Assembly (NCBI GenBank): GCA_029582155.1
Contig: CM055901.1
Span: forward strand, 45,289,580-45,353,579
DNA: 64,000 nucleotides
Reading direction: 5' to 3'
Origin: Panopea generosa
Lineage: Eukaryota > Mollusca > Bivalvia > Adapedonta > Hiatellidae
Positions within the stretch are counted from its first letter, which is position 1. The number at the start of each line of letters is the position of its first letter. A program made the translations under genes and the position numbers. The notes under the pieces were generated by a model, which saw only the letters and a list, made by a program, of their open reading frames with translations, made no database searches and was not told where the DNA came from. Positions 23,982 through 36,575 of the stretch are shown piece after piece.

Positions 23982-24643
23982 GTATACAAGGGATAATAGG
24001 TACATTGAACACACCGCCTTTAATAAATGAAAACTGAGATGTCCAATGTCTGGATAGGAAGAGCGATTATCGGCCATGATGGCCAGGCTCAATCTCCTTC
24101 GCCGAGTTATCGTGAGTTACACTCATTTCAATGTGAATGTAACGAGTCGAATGTGTTAGAGAGTGGGCCAGGATCTGTTTACGCATTAGATAATAAAGCG
24201 CCACGCAAACTTTTATGTGATCGATTAAATGTTTATATGACGGCATCAACTCGTGAACATAACGAAAATTAACAGATTGTACAGGACCATCACAAAAACA
24301 TTTATACGTTGGTAATGATGTTAAATATCTGAATAATATTCAATGATTTTTTTGTTGCGAAATGTACAGTTTACTTTTCACCATCCTTTCCCTTGGGTCC
24401 GATTTTTATTCATTTTTGGTATTTTTCTTTTTTCGATTTTTTTTTCAGAAAAAAGTGTAGTGCCTATAGTAAGCTACGCTCCTGAATTGTTCAATTCTCA
24501 CATCTGCCTAGCAACAGTTGCCATGATGGTGTATAGTATATATATTTCGAACGACTATCCGTATCCAATGCCACAACTGTTTTAATTCGGAAAGCTACCG
24601 GTTGCTCACCATCACAGGTATGTACTTGAACTGTAAAAAATAC
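23982..24643. other. Unique sequence, no gene recognised
   Basis: Overlapping short frames on both strands carry no recognisable motif. There is a GTTACACTCATTTC segment and T-rich stretches near 24400-24450. Confidence 0.5.
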
Positions 24644-24782
24644 AATGTAAACGTCAATACTATATGTTAGAATCTGCAGAAAGGCAAGCACACAATGTTA
24701 ACGTCAATACAATATGTTAGAATGTGCGGAAAGGCAAACACAGTGAAACTTCAATACCATATGTTAGAATCTGTGGAAAGCA
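24644..24782 (+). repeat. ~50-bp tandem repeat, three diverged units
   Basis: TCAATACTATATGTTAGAAT and its variants occur three times, each followed by CTG or GTG, GGAAAG or GAAAGG, and CA-rich sequence. Confidence 0.75.
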
Positions 24783-24850
24783 GTTTGAACTTAATCAAAT
24801 GTTCCATTTATGTATGCTTTTTTATGATTTCCCTTTTGTATGTGTTAATG

Positions 24851-27770
24851 CATTGACCTGTATCCCGGTTCCTGCACTGTGCACTTCCACACATTGAACT
24901 GTATCCCGGTTCCTGCACTGTGCACTTCCACACATTGACCTGTATCCCGGTTCCTGCACTGTGCACTTCCACACATTGACCTGTATCTCGATTTCTGCAC
25001 TGTGCACTTCCACAAATTGACCTGTATCCCGGTTCCTGCACTGTGAACTTCCGCACAGAGACCTGTGCAGGTTCCTGCACTGTACACTTCCACACATTGA
25101 CCTGTATCCCGGTTCCTGCACTGTGCACTTCCACACATTGACCTGTATCCCTATTTCTGCACTGTGCACTTCCACATATGACCTGTATCCCGGTTCCTGC
25201 ACTGTGAACTTCCGCACAGAGACCTGTGCAGGTTCCTGCACTGTGCACTTCCACAAATTGACCTGTATCCCGGTTCCTGCACTGTGAACTTCCGCACAGA
25301 GACCTGTGCAGGTTCCTGCACTGTGCACTTCCACACATTGACCTGTATCCCGGTTCCTGCACTGTGCACTTCCACACATTGATCTGTATCCCTATTTCTG
25401 CACTGTGCACTTCCACGTATGACCTGTATCCCGGTTCCTGCACTGTGCACTTCCACACATTGACCTGTATCTCGATTTCTGCACTGTGCACTTCCACAAA
25501 TTGACCTGTATCCCGGTTCCTGCACTGTGAACTTCCGCACAGAGACCTGTGCAGGTTCCTGCACTGTGCACTTCCACACATTGACCTGAATCCCGGTTCC
25601 TGCACTGTGCACTTCCACACATTGACCTGTATCCCTATTTCTGCACTGTGCACTTCCACATATGACCTGTATCCCGGTTCCTGCACTGTGCACTTCCACA
25701 CATTGATCTGTATCCCAATTCCTGCACTGTGCACTTCCACACATTGACTTGTATCCCGGGGTCTACACTGTGCACTCCCGCACATTGACCTGTTCCCTGA
25801 TTCCTTCACTGTGCACTTCCACACATTGACCTGTATCCCAATTCCTGCACTGTGCACTTCCACACATTGACCTGTATCCCGGTTCCTGCACTGTGCACTT
25901 CCACACATTGACCTGTTCCCTGATTCCTTCACTGTGCACTTCCACACATTGACCTGTATCCCGGTTCCTGCACTGTGCACTTCCACACATTGACCTGTAT
26001 CCCAATTCCTTCACTGTGCACTTCCACACATTGACCTGTATCCCGGTTCCTGCACTGTGCACTTCCACACATTGACCTGAATCCCGGTTCCTGCACTGTG
26101 CACTTCCACAAATTGACCTGTATCCCAATTCCTGCACTGTGCACTTCCACACATTGACCTGTATCCCGGTTCCTGCACTGTGCACTTCCACACATTGACC
26201 TGTATCCCGGATCCTGCACTGTGAACCTCCGCATAGAGACCTGTGCAGGTTCCTGCACTGTGCTCTTCCACACGTTGACCTGAATCCCGGTTCCTGCACT
26301 GTGCACTTCCACACATTGACCTGTATCCCAATTCCTGCTATGTGCACTTCCACACATTGACCTGTATCCCGGTTCCTGCACTGTGCACTTCCACACATTG
26401 ACCTGTTCTCTGATTCCTTCACTGTGTACTTCCACTCATTGGCCTGTATCCCGGTTCCTGCACTGTGCACTTCCACACATTGACCTGTTCCCTGATTCCT
26501 TCACTGTGCACTTCCACACATTGACCTGTTCCCTGATTCCTTCACTGTGCACTTCCGCACATTGACCTGTATCCCGGTTCCTGCACTGTGCACTTCCACA
26601 CATTGACCTGTTCCAAGATTCCTTCACTGTGCACTTCCGCACATTGACCTGTTCCCTGATTCCTTCACTGTGCACTTCCACACATTGACCTGTACCCTGG
26701 TTCCTTCACTGTGGACTTCCACACATTGACCTGTTCCCAGATTCCTTCACTGTGCACTTCCACACATTGACCTGTTCCCTGATTCCTTCACTGTGCACTT
26801 CCACACATTGACTTGTTCCCTGATTCCTTCATTGTGCACTTCCACACATTGACCTGTTCCCTGATTCCTTCACTGTGCACTTCCACACATTGACCTGTTC
26901 CCTGGTTCCTTCACTGTGCACTTCCACACATTGAACTGTTCCCAGATTCCTTCACTGTGCACTTCCACACATTGACCTGTTCCCTGATTCCTTCACTGTG
27001 TACTTCCACACAATGACCTGTTCCCTGATTCCTTAACTGTTCACTTCCGCACATTGACCTGTTCCCAGATTCCTTCAATGTGCACTTCCACACATTAACC
27101 TGTATCCCGGTTCCTACACTGTGCACTTCCACACATTGACCTGTTCCCAGATTCCTTCACTGTGCACTTCCACACATTGACCTGTATCCCGGTTCCTTCA
27201 CTGTTCACTTCCGCACGTTGACCTGTTCCCAGATTCCTTCACTGTGCACTTCCACACATTGACCTGTACCCTGGTTCCTGCACTGTGCACTTCCACACAT
27301 TGACCTGTTCCCAGATTCCTTCACTGTGCACTTCCACACATTGACCTGTTCCCAGATTCCGTCACTGTTCACTTCTGCACATTGACCTGTATCCCGGTTC
27401 CTGCACTGTGCACTTCCGCACATTGACCTGTTCCCAGATTCCTTCACTGTGCACTTCCACACATTGACCTGTTCCCAGATTCCGTCACTGTGCACTTCCA
27501 CACATTGACCTGTACCCTGGTTCCTGCACTGTGCACTTCCACACATTGACCTTTTCCCAGATTCCTTCACTGTGCACTTCCACACATTGACCTGTTCCCA
27601 GATTCCTTCACTGTGCACTTCCACAGATTGACCTGTACCCTGGTTCCTTCACTGTTCACTTCCACACATTGACCTGTACCCTGGTTCCTGCACTGTTCAC
27701 TTCCGCACATTGACCTATACCCCTGTTCCTGCACTGTGCACTTCCACACATTGACCTGTATCTCGGTTCT
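24851..27770 (-). repeat. 41-bp minisatellite array (~71 units) with long minus-strand open frames
   Basis: The plus-strand monomer is about TGACCTGTATCCCGGTTCCT, GCACTGTGCACTTCCACACAT. The left third is dominated by CCGGTTCCTGC units, with a recurring variant carrying CGCACAGAGACCTGTGCAGG. Right of about 25790, TTCCC(A/T)GATTCCTTC units take over. 41 is not a multiple of 3, so each minus frame cycles through three readings of the unit (VEVHSAGTGIQ, WKCTVQEPGYRS, CGSAQCRNRDTGQC types). The consensus has no stop in any of them, which yields overlapping frames of up to 392 codons (24808-25986). No promoter, splice signal or non-repeat coding flank is seen, so I treat these as by-products. Most units carry TGACCT, the complement of the nuclear-receptor half-site AGGTCA. 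Confidence 0.95.
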
Positions 27771-28340
27771 AAGTTTGATTCCCTTCCATACTTTTGAGAA
27801 TAATAATATTCTAGGACAGCAAACATAACCAAATATAAAGTACAAAAGGGGAGATACTTCTGGCATTACTCAAGATGAAATTTATGCAATTGTCTCTCTT
27901 TTAAAGATAGCAAAAACAAGTAAAAAAAATAATTGTACCCTGAACTTGCACAGATGTCCCTCTATCAATGCTCGTAGGCATGTTTGATAGTTTTAAGATA
28001 TGCTCCTGACATGATACAAGCATCGTATAGGCTACTTTTCTAAACTCACAATTCAAATATGAGAATTCTTTCAAAATGTTCTAATTGCATCGGTAATGTC
28101 CTTAAGTCTCAAAAAAAGAGAGCAATACAATTATGAAAATGTTGTGTGTTTTTAATAAGAATAAACGGCGATTATTTATAATCGTCATTATACCTTCCAC
28201 TACACGGACGCACTTCCTGCTTCCAGTGGGTATGTTATGTCCTGTAGAAGTATTGGCTGTACCCCACCCATTTTTATGCTCTTATGTACAATGGCTTTGG
28301 TGCGTTTTAACATATATTTGATATCATTGGCAGATGATGG
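27771..28340. other. Unique spacer between 41-bp and 73-bp arrays
   Basis: No gene or repeat recognised; two short plus frames end inside the next array. Confidence 0.6.
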
Positions 28341-31300
28341 TGAGGTCCAATGGCGGATTGCACCAGTAAATGGATCTAATAACGCAGGAATTACTGTATC
28401 TTTCTATATCAGATGGGGTCCAATGGCAGATTGCACCAGTAAATTGTTTTAACAATGCAGAAAGTGATGTATTTTTTTATATCAAGTGGAGTCCAGTGGC
28501 GAATTGCACCAGTAAATGGATATAATAATGCAGGAAGTGCTGTATCTTTCTACATCAGGTGAGGTCCAATGGCTGATTGCATCAGTAAATGGATCTCACA
28601 ATGCCAAAGGAAATGCATTTTTCTATATCAGGTGGGTCTAGTGGCAGATTGCACCAGTAAATTGTTCTTACAACGAAATAGTAATGTATATTTCTATATC
28701 AGGTTTGGTCCAACGGCGGATTGCACCAGTAAATTGATATAACAATGCAAAAAGTAATGTATTTTTCTGTATCAGAGTGGGTCCAATGGTGAATTACACC
28801 AGTAAATAGATCTAACAATGCAGAAAGTACAGTAACTATTTTTTTCTATATCAGGTGAGATCCAATGGCGGATTGCAACCGTAAATTGATTTAGCAATGC
28901 AAAAAGTAATGTATTTTTCTATATCAGATGGGGTCCAATGGCGGATTGCAAAATTAATTGTTCTAACAATGCAGAAAGTACTGTATCTTTCTATATCAAT
29001 TGGGATCCAATGGCGGATTGCACCAGTAAATTGTTCTTACAACGAGAAAGTAATGTATTTTTCTATATCAAGTGGGGTCCAGTGGCGGATTGCACCAGTA
29101 AATGGATCTAACAATGCAAGAAGTGCTTATCTTTCTATATCAGGTGGGGTCCAATGGCGGATTGCACCAGTAAATTGATCTAACAATGCAGAAAGAAATG
29201 TATTTTTCTATATAAGGTTTGATCCAATGGCGGATTGCACCAGTAAATTGATCTAACAATGCAGAAAGTAATGTATTTTTCTATATCAGGTTTGGTCCAA
29301 TGGCGGATTGCACCATTAGATTGCTCTAACAATGCAGAAAGTACTGTATTTTCTATATCAGATAAGGGTCCAATTGCGGATTGCACCAGTAAATAGATCT
29401 AACAATGCAGAAAGTACTGTATCTTTCTAAATCAGGTGAGGTCCAATGGCTGATTGCACCAGTAAATGGATCTCACAATGCCAAACTAATGCATTTTTCT
29501 ATACCAGGTGGGTCCAGCGGGGGATTGCACCAGTAAATTGATCTCACAATGCAGAAAGAACTGTATATTTCTATATCAGGTGGGGTCCAATGGCGGATTG
29601 CACCAGTAAATTAATCTTATAATGCATAAAGTACTGTATTTTTCTATATCAGGTTTGGTCCAATGGCGGATTGCACCAGTAAATTGATCTAACAATGCAG
29701 AAAGTAATGTATTTTTCTATATCAGATAGGGTCCAGTGGCGAATTGCACCAGTAAATTGATCTAACAATGCAGAAAGTAATGTATTTTTCTATATCAGTT
29801 GGGGTCCAATGGTGGATTGCACTAGTAAATAAATCGAACACTGCAGAAAGTACTGTATTTGTCTAACAATGCAGAAAGTAATGTATTTTTCTATATCAGG
29901 TTGGGTCCAATCGTGGATTGCACCAGTAAATAGATCTAACAATGCAGAAACTACTGTATTTGTCTAACAATGCAGAAAGTAATGTATTTTTCTATATCAG
30001 ATGGGGTCCAATGGCGGATTGCACCAGTAAATTGATCTAACAATGCAGAAAGTAATGTATTTTTCTATATCAGGTGGGGTTCAATGGTGGATTGCACCAG
30101 TAAATAAATCTTACAATGCAGAAAGTACTGTATTTGTCTAACAATGCAGAAAGTAATGTATTTTTCTATATCAGGTGGGGTCCAATTGTGGATTGCACCA
30201 GTAAATAGATCTAACAATGCAGAAAGTACTGTGTATTTCTATATCAGGTTTGGTCCAATGGCGGATTGCACCAGTTAATTGATCTAACAATGCAGAAAGT
30301 AATGTATTTTTCTATATCAGGTGGAGTCCAATTGTGATTTGCACCAGTAAAAAGATCTAACATTGCAGAAAGTACTGTATTTGTTTAACAATGCAGAAAG
30401 TAATGTATTTTTCTATATCAGATGGGTTCCAATGGCGGATTGCACCAGTAAATTGATCTAACAATGCAGAAAGTAATGTATTTTTCTATATCAGGTGGAG
30501 TCCACTCGTGGATTGCACCAGTAAATTGATCTAACAATGCAGAAAGTAATGTATTTTTCTATATCAGGTGGGGTCCAATGGTGGATTGCACTAGTAAATA
30601 AATCTAACACTGCAGAAAGTACTGTATTTGTCTAACAATGCAGAAAGTAATGTATTTTTCTATATCAGGTTGGGTCCAATCGTGGATTGCACCAGTAAAT
30701 AGATCTAATAATGCAGAAAGTACTGTATTTGTCTAACAATGCAGAAAGTAATGTATTTTTCTATATCAGATTGGGTCCAATGGCGGATTGCACCAGTAAA
30801 TTTATCTAACAATGCAGAAAGTAATGTATTTTTCTATATCAGGTGGGGTCCAATGGTGGATTGCACTAGTAAATAAATCTAACAATGCAGGAAGTACTGT
30901 ATTTGTCTAACAATGCAGAAAGTAATGTATTTTTCTATATCAGGTAGGGTCCAATCGTGGATTGCACCAGTTAATAGATCTAGCAATGCAAAAAGTACTG
31001 TGTATTTCTATATCAGGTGTGGTCCAATGGTGGATTGCACCAGTTAATTGATCTAACAATGCAGAAAGTAATGTATTTTTCTATATCAGGTGGGGTCGAA
31101 TTGTGAATTGCACCAGTGAATAGATCTAACGATGCAGAAAGTACTGTGTTTGTCTATATCAGGTGAGATCCAATGGCGGATTGCACCAGTAAATTTATCT
31201 AGCAATGCAAAAAGTAATGTATTTTTCTATATCAGATGGGGTCCAATGGCGGATTGCACCAGTAAATGGATCTCACAATGCCGAAACTAATACATTTTTC

Positions 31301-34300
31301 TATACCATGTGGGTCCAGCGGCGGATTGCACCAGTAAATTTATCTTACAATGCATAATGTAATGTATATTTCTATATCAGGTGGGGTCCAATGGCGGATT
31401 GCACCAGTAAATTGATCTCACAATTCAGAAAGAATTGTATTTTTCTATATCAGATGGGGTCCAATGGCGAAATGCACCAGTAAATTGATCTAACAATGCA
31501 GAAAGTACTGTATATTTCTATATCAGGTGGGGTCCAATTGGGGATTGCACCAGTAAATTTATCTTATAATGCATAAAGTACTGTATTTTTCTATATCAGG
31601 TTTGGTCCAATGGCGGATTGCACCAGTAAATTGATCTAACAATACAGAAAGTAATGTATTTTTCTATATCAGATGGGGTCCAATGGCGGATTGCACCAGT
31701 AAATGGATCTCACAATGCCGAAAGTAATGTATTTTTCTATATCAAGTGGGGTCCAGTGTCGTTTTGCACCAGTAGATTGATCAAACAATGCAGAAAGTGC
31801 TATATATTTCTATATCAGGTGGGATTCAATGGCTGATTGCACCAGTAAATGGATCTAACAGTGCAGAAAATAATGTATTTTTCTATATCAAGTGAGGTCC
31901 AATGGCGGATTGCACCAGTAATTGTTCTAACAATGCATAAAGTGATGTATATTTTTCTATATCAAGTGAGGTCCAATGGCGGATTGCACCAGTAAATAGA
32001 TCAAACAGTGCAGAAAATAATGTACTTTTCTATATCAAGTGACGTCCAATGGCGGATTGCACCAGAAATTGTTCTAACAATGCAGAAAGTTATATATTGT
32101 TCTATATCAGGTGAGGTCCAAGGGCGGATTGTACAAGTAAATAGATCTAACAATGCAGAAAGTTATGTATTTTTCTAAATCAAGTGAAGTCCAATGGTGG
32201 ATTGCACAAGTAAATGGATCTAACAATGCCGAAAGTTATGTATCTTTCTATATCAGGGAAGATCCAATGGCGGATTGCACCAGAAAGTTGTTCTTACAAC
32301 GAGAAATTAATATATTTTCTATATCAAGTGGGGTCCAGCGGCAGATGGCACCAGTAAATGGATCTAACAATGCAGGAAGTGCTGTATATTTCTATATCGG
32401 GTGTGGTCCAATGGTGGATTGCACCTGTTTATGGATCTAACAATGCAGAAGGTACTGTATATTTCTATATCAGGTGTGGTCCAATGGTGGATTGCACCTG
32501 TTTATGGATCTAACAATGCAGAAGGTACTGTATATTTCTATATCAGGTGTGGTCCAATGGCGGATTGCACCTGTTTATGGATCTAACAATGCAGAAGGTA
32601 CTGTATATTTCTATATCAGGTGTGGTCCAATGGTGGATTGCACCTGTTTATGGATCTAACAATGCAGAAGGTAATGTATTTTTCTATATCAGATGGGGTC
32701 CAATGGCGGATTGCACCAGTAAATGGATCTCACAATGCCGAAACTAATACATTTTTCTATACCATGTGGGTCCAGCGGCGGATTGCACCAGTAAATTTAT
32801 CTTACAATGCATAATGTAATGTATATTTCTATATCAGGTGGGGTCCAATGGCGGATTGCACCAGTAAATTGATCTCACAATTCAGAAAGAATTGTATTTT
32901 TCTATATCAGATGGGGTCCAATGGCGAAATGCACCAGTAAATTGATCTAACAATGCAGAAAGTACTGTATATTTCTATATCAGGTGGGGTCCAATTGGGG
33001 ATTGCACCAGTAAATTTATCTTATAATGCATAAAGTACTGTATTTTTCTATATCAGGTTTGGTCCAATGGCGGATTGCACCAGTAAATTGATCTAACAAT
33101 ACAGAAAGTAATGTATTTTTCTATATCAGATAGGGTCCAATGGCGGATTGCACCAGTAAATTGATATAGCAATGCAAAAATTAATGTATTTTTCTATGTC
33201 AGATAGGGTCCAATGGCGGATTGCACCAGTAAATTGATCTAACAATGCAGAAAGTAATGTATTTTTCTATATCAGTTGGGGTCCAATGGTGGATTGCACT
33301 AGTAAATAAATCTAACACTGCAGAAAGTACTGTATTTGTCTAACAATGCAGAAAGTAATGTATTTTTCTATATCAGGTTGGGTCCAATCGTGGATTGCAC
33401 CAGTAAATCGATCTAACAATGCAGAAAGTACTGTATTTGTCTAACAATGCAGAAAGTAATGTATTTTTCTATATCAGATTGGGTCCAATGGCGGATTGCA
33501 CAAGTAAATTGATCTAACAATGCAGAAAGTAATGTATTTTTCTATATCAGGTGGGGTTCAATGGTGGATTGCACCAGTAAATAAATCTAACAATGCAGAA
33601 AGTACTGTATTTGTCTAACAATGCAGAAAGTAATGTATTTTTCTATATCAGGTGGGGTCCAATCGTGGATTGCACCAGTAAATAGATCTAACAATGCAGA
33701 AAGTACTGTGCATTTCTATATCAGGTTTGGTCCAATGGCGGATTGCACCAGTTAATTGATCTAACAATGCAGAAAGTAATGTATTTTTCTATATCAGGTG
33801 GGGTCCAATTGTGATTTGCACCAGTAAATAGATCTAACAATGCAGAAAGTACTGTATGTGTCTAACAATGCAGAAAGTAATGTATTTTTCTATATTAGAT
33901 GGGGTCCAATGGCGGATTGCACCAGTAAATTGATATAACAATGCAGAAAGTAATGTATTTTTCTATATCAGGTGGGGTCCACTCGTGGATTGCACCAGTA
34001 AATTGATCTAACAATGCAGAAAGTAATGTAATTTTCTATATCAGGTGGGGTCCAATGGTGGATTGCACTAGTAAATAAATCTAACACTGCAGAAAGTACT
34101 GTATTTGTCTAACAATGCAGAAAGTAATGTATTTTTCTATATCAGGTAGGGTCCAATCGTGGATTGCACCAGTAAATAGATCTAACAATGCAGAAAGTAC
34201 TGTGCATTTCTATATCAGGTTGGATCCAATGGCGGATTGCACCAATAAATTGTTCAGACAATGCAGAAAGTAATGTATTTTTCTATATCAAGTGGGGTCC

Positions 34301-35408
34301 AGTGTCGTATTGCACCAGTAGATTGATCAAACAATGCAGAAAGTGCTATATATTTCTATATCAGGTGGGATTCAATGGCTGATTGCACCAGTAAATGGAT
34401 CTAACAGTGCAGAAAATAATGTATTTTTCTATATCAAGTGAGGTCCAATGGCGGATTGCACCAGTAATTGTTCTAACAATGCATAAAGTGATGTATATTT
34501 TTCTATATCAAGTGAGGTCCAATGGCGGATTGCACCAGTAAATAGATCAAACAGTGCAGAAAATAATGTACTTTTCTATATCAAGTGACGTCCAATGGCG
34601 GATTGCACCAGAAATTGTTCTAACAATGCAGAAAGTTATATATTGTTCTATATCAGGTGAGGTCCAAGGGCGGATTGTACAAGTAAATAGATCTAACAAT
34701 GCAGAAAGTTATGTATTTTTCTAAATCAAGTGAAGTCCAATGGTGGATTGCACAAGTAAATGGATCTAACAATGCCGAAAGTTATGTATCTTTCTATATC
34801 AGGGAAGATCCAATGGCGGATTGCACCAGAAAGTTGTTCTTACAACGAGAAATTAATATATTTTCTATATCAAGTGGGGTCCAGCGGCAGATGGCACCAG
34901 TAAATGGATCTAACAATGCAGGAAGTGCTGTATATTTCTATATCGGGTGTGGTCCAATGGTGGATTGCACCTGTTTATGGATCTAACAATGCAGAAGGTA
35001 CTGTATATTTCTATATCAGGTGTGGTCCAATGGTGGATTGCACCTGTTTATGGATCTAACAATGCAGAAGGTACTGTATATTTCTATATCAGGTGTGGTC
35101 CAATGGCGGATTGCACCTGTTTATGGATCTAACAATGCAGAAGGTACTGTATATTTCTATATCAGGTGTGGTCCAATGGTGGATTGCACCTGTTTATGGA
35201 TCTAACAATGCAGAAGGTACTGTATATTTCTATATCAGGTGTGGTCCAATGGTGGATTGCACCTGTTTATGGATCTAACAATGCAGAAAGTACTGTATAT
35301 TTCTATATCAGGTGAGGTCCATTGGCGGATTGCATCAGTAAATGGATCTCACAATGCAGACAGTACTGTATATTTCTATATCAGGTGAGGTCCAATGGTG
35401 AATTGCAA
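28341..35408 (+). repeat. 73-bp satellite-like array (~95 units) with higher-order structure
   Basis: The consensus monomer reads roughly GCAGAAAGTAATGTATTTTT, CTATATCAGGTGGGGTCCAA, TGGCGGATTGCACCAGTAAA, TTGATCTAACAAT (73 bp). A 28-bp short unit, which looks like a monomer with 45 bp removed between two CT dinucleotides, recurs about 12 times among full units (29840-30910 and 33315-34110). Blocks are duplicated at offsets of about 1457 bp (31234-31660 to 32690-33116), 2546 bp (31715-32470 to 34261-35016) and 3477 bp (29640-30200 to 33117-33690). A run of CACCTGTTTATGG units has four members at 32401-32680 and five at 34947-35290. Short plus-strand frames are by-products. Many units hold CCAAT and ATGGCGG; this is noted without claiming function. 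Confidence 0.96.
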
Positions 35409-35647
35409 GTGTGCAGAAATATTTATTCCGATATCTTTACTCAAAATGGACTAAATGGTTTTGAAAAATATCTGTTGTGATCAACAAAAAAAAAGAAAAA
35501 TCATTGATTTTAACAGCGGGATTAACATAAATAATTCACTGATAAATCTATCAATAATCGAAAAGCATGTTATAAATAAATGTTATAAATAAGCTTGTGT
35601 AGGGAGCTTCGGAAAATGAGTTTAAATTAAAATACCTTTTGCAGTAC
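35409..35647. other. Unique spacer
   Basis: No feature recognised; A-runs near 35488. Confidence 0.5.
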
Positions 35648-35860
35648 TTATTCCATGCTATTTGTAACATGAGCACGGAATCCAGATATTGTCTTTAGCT
35701 CTTTTGAACACGGTGGACACACATACAAACACAGTTGTTTATCTTTTAACGGTTCAGTCTTTGTCACAGCAATGTGCTGGTCATTAATTTCATAATCCGT
35801 ATATTCTCCCAATAATGTGTCTATGTCTCTGATCGTACATACGACATGTGCAAGAACCAT
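35648..35860 (-). CDS. Possible exon with a C2H2 zinc-finger half
   Basis: A minus-strand frame of 70 codons. Near the C-terminus it reads LYVCPPCSKELKTISGFRAH: Cys-x2-Cys, twelve residues, then His, with the expected Phe before the His. That is the first three ligands of a classical C2H2 finger. The fourth ligand is not in this frame. A weak GT donor follows the His codon directly (CAT/GTTACA), so the finger could be completed by another exon. Upstream residues are charged and hydrophilic (DYEINDQHIAVTKTEPLKDK), with codon use unlike the flanking arrays. It lies in a 600-bp island between two 73-bp arrays. It may be a real exon, a retrocopy or a transposon fragment. No partner exon was found. 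Confidence 0.35.
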   Translation of the reverse strand: MVLAHVVCTIRDIDTLLGEYTDYEINDQHIAVTKTEPLKDKQLCLYVCPPCSKELKTISGFRAHVTNSME

Positions 35861-36021
35861 AAAAATGGTATCAGTGCTCGCAGGCTAGGGCCTACTCACT
35901 TTAGGAGAGATATATAAACATAAAAAATAAACAAATTTCTAGTCACTATAGCCTGAAAAAAAAAATCTACTATTTGAATCAAAGTTATTTGTAGCTTTGA
36001 ACAATGAAATTTTTGTTGTTA
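35861..36021. other. Unique spacer
   Basis: No feature recognised. Confidence 0.5.
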
Positions 36022-36575
36022 AGGTTCAACGGCGGATTGCATCAGTAAATGGATATCACGATGCAGAAAGTACTGTATATCTCTTTATCAGATGAGGTTC
36101 AACGGCGGATTGCATCAGTAAATGGATATCACGATGCAGAAAGTACTGTATATCTCTTTATCAGATGAGGTTCAAAGGCAGAGGATATCACGATGCAGAA
36201 AGTACTGTATATCTCTTTATCAGATGAGGTTCAACGGCGGATTGCATCAGTAAATGGATATCACGATGCAGAAAGTACTGTATATCTCATTATCAGATGA
36301 GGTTCAACGGCGGATTGCATCAGTAAATGGATATCACGATGCAGAAAGTACTGTATATCTCTTTATCAGATGAGGTTCAACGGCGGATTGCATCAGTAAA
36401 TGGATATCACGATGCAGAAAGTACTGTATATCTCATTATCAGATGAGGTTCAACGGCGGATTGCACCAGTAAATGTATATCACAATGTAGAAAGTACTGT
36501 ATATCTCTTTATCAGATGAGGTTCAACTGCGGTTTGTACCAGTAAATGGATATCACAATGCAGAAAGTACTGTAT
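36022..36575 (+). repeat. Second 73-bp array (~7.6 units), homogeneous subfamily
   Basis: The units are clearly related to the 28.3-35.4 kb monomer (GGCGGATTGCATCAGTAAAT; GCAGAAAGTACTGTATAT). They share private changes: GGTTCAAC in place of GGTCCAAT, GATATCACGATG, and CTCTTTATCAGATGAG. Units are almost identical to one another except at the right edge. One unit near 36175 has lost about 40 bp. Confidence 0.95.

Noticed and set aside
24808-25986. A 392-residue secreted Cys-rich repeat protein
   Set aside because: The frame is wholly made of the 41-bp unit, overlaps similar frames in the other phases, and has no signal peptide, splice site or flanking coding sequence.
32153-34986. Identical 95-codon frames at 32153 and 34699 as duplicated genes
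   Set aside because: Both are readings of the 73-bp satellite inside a block duplication.
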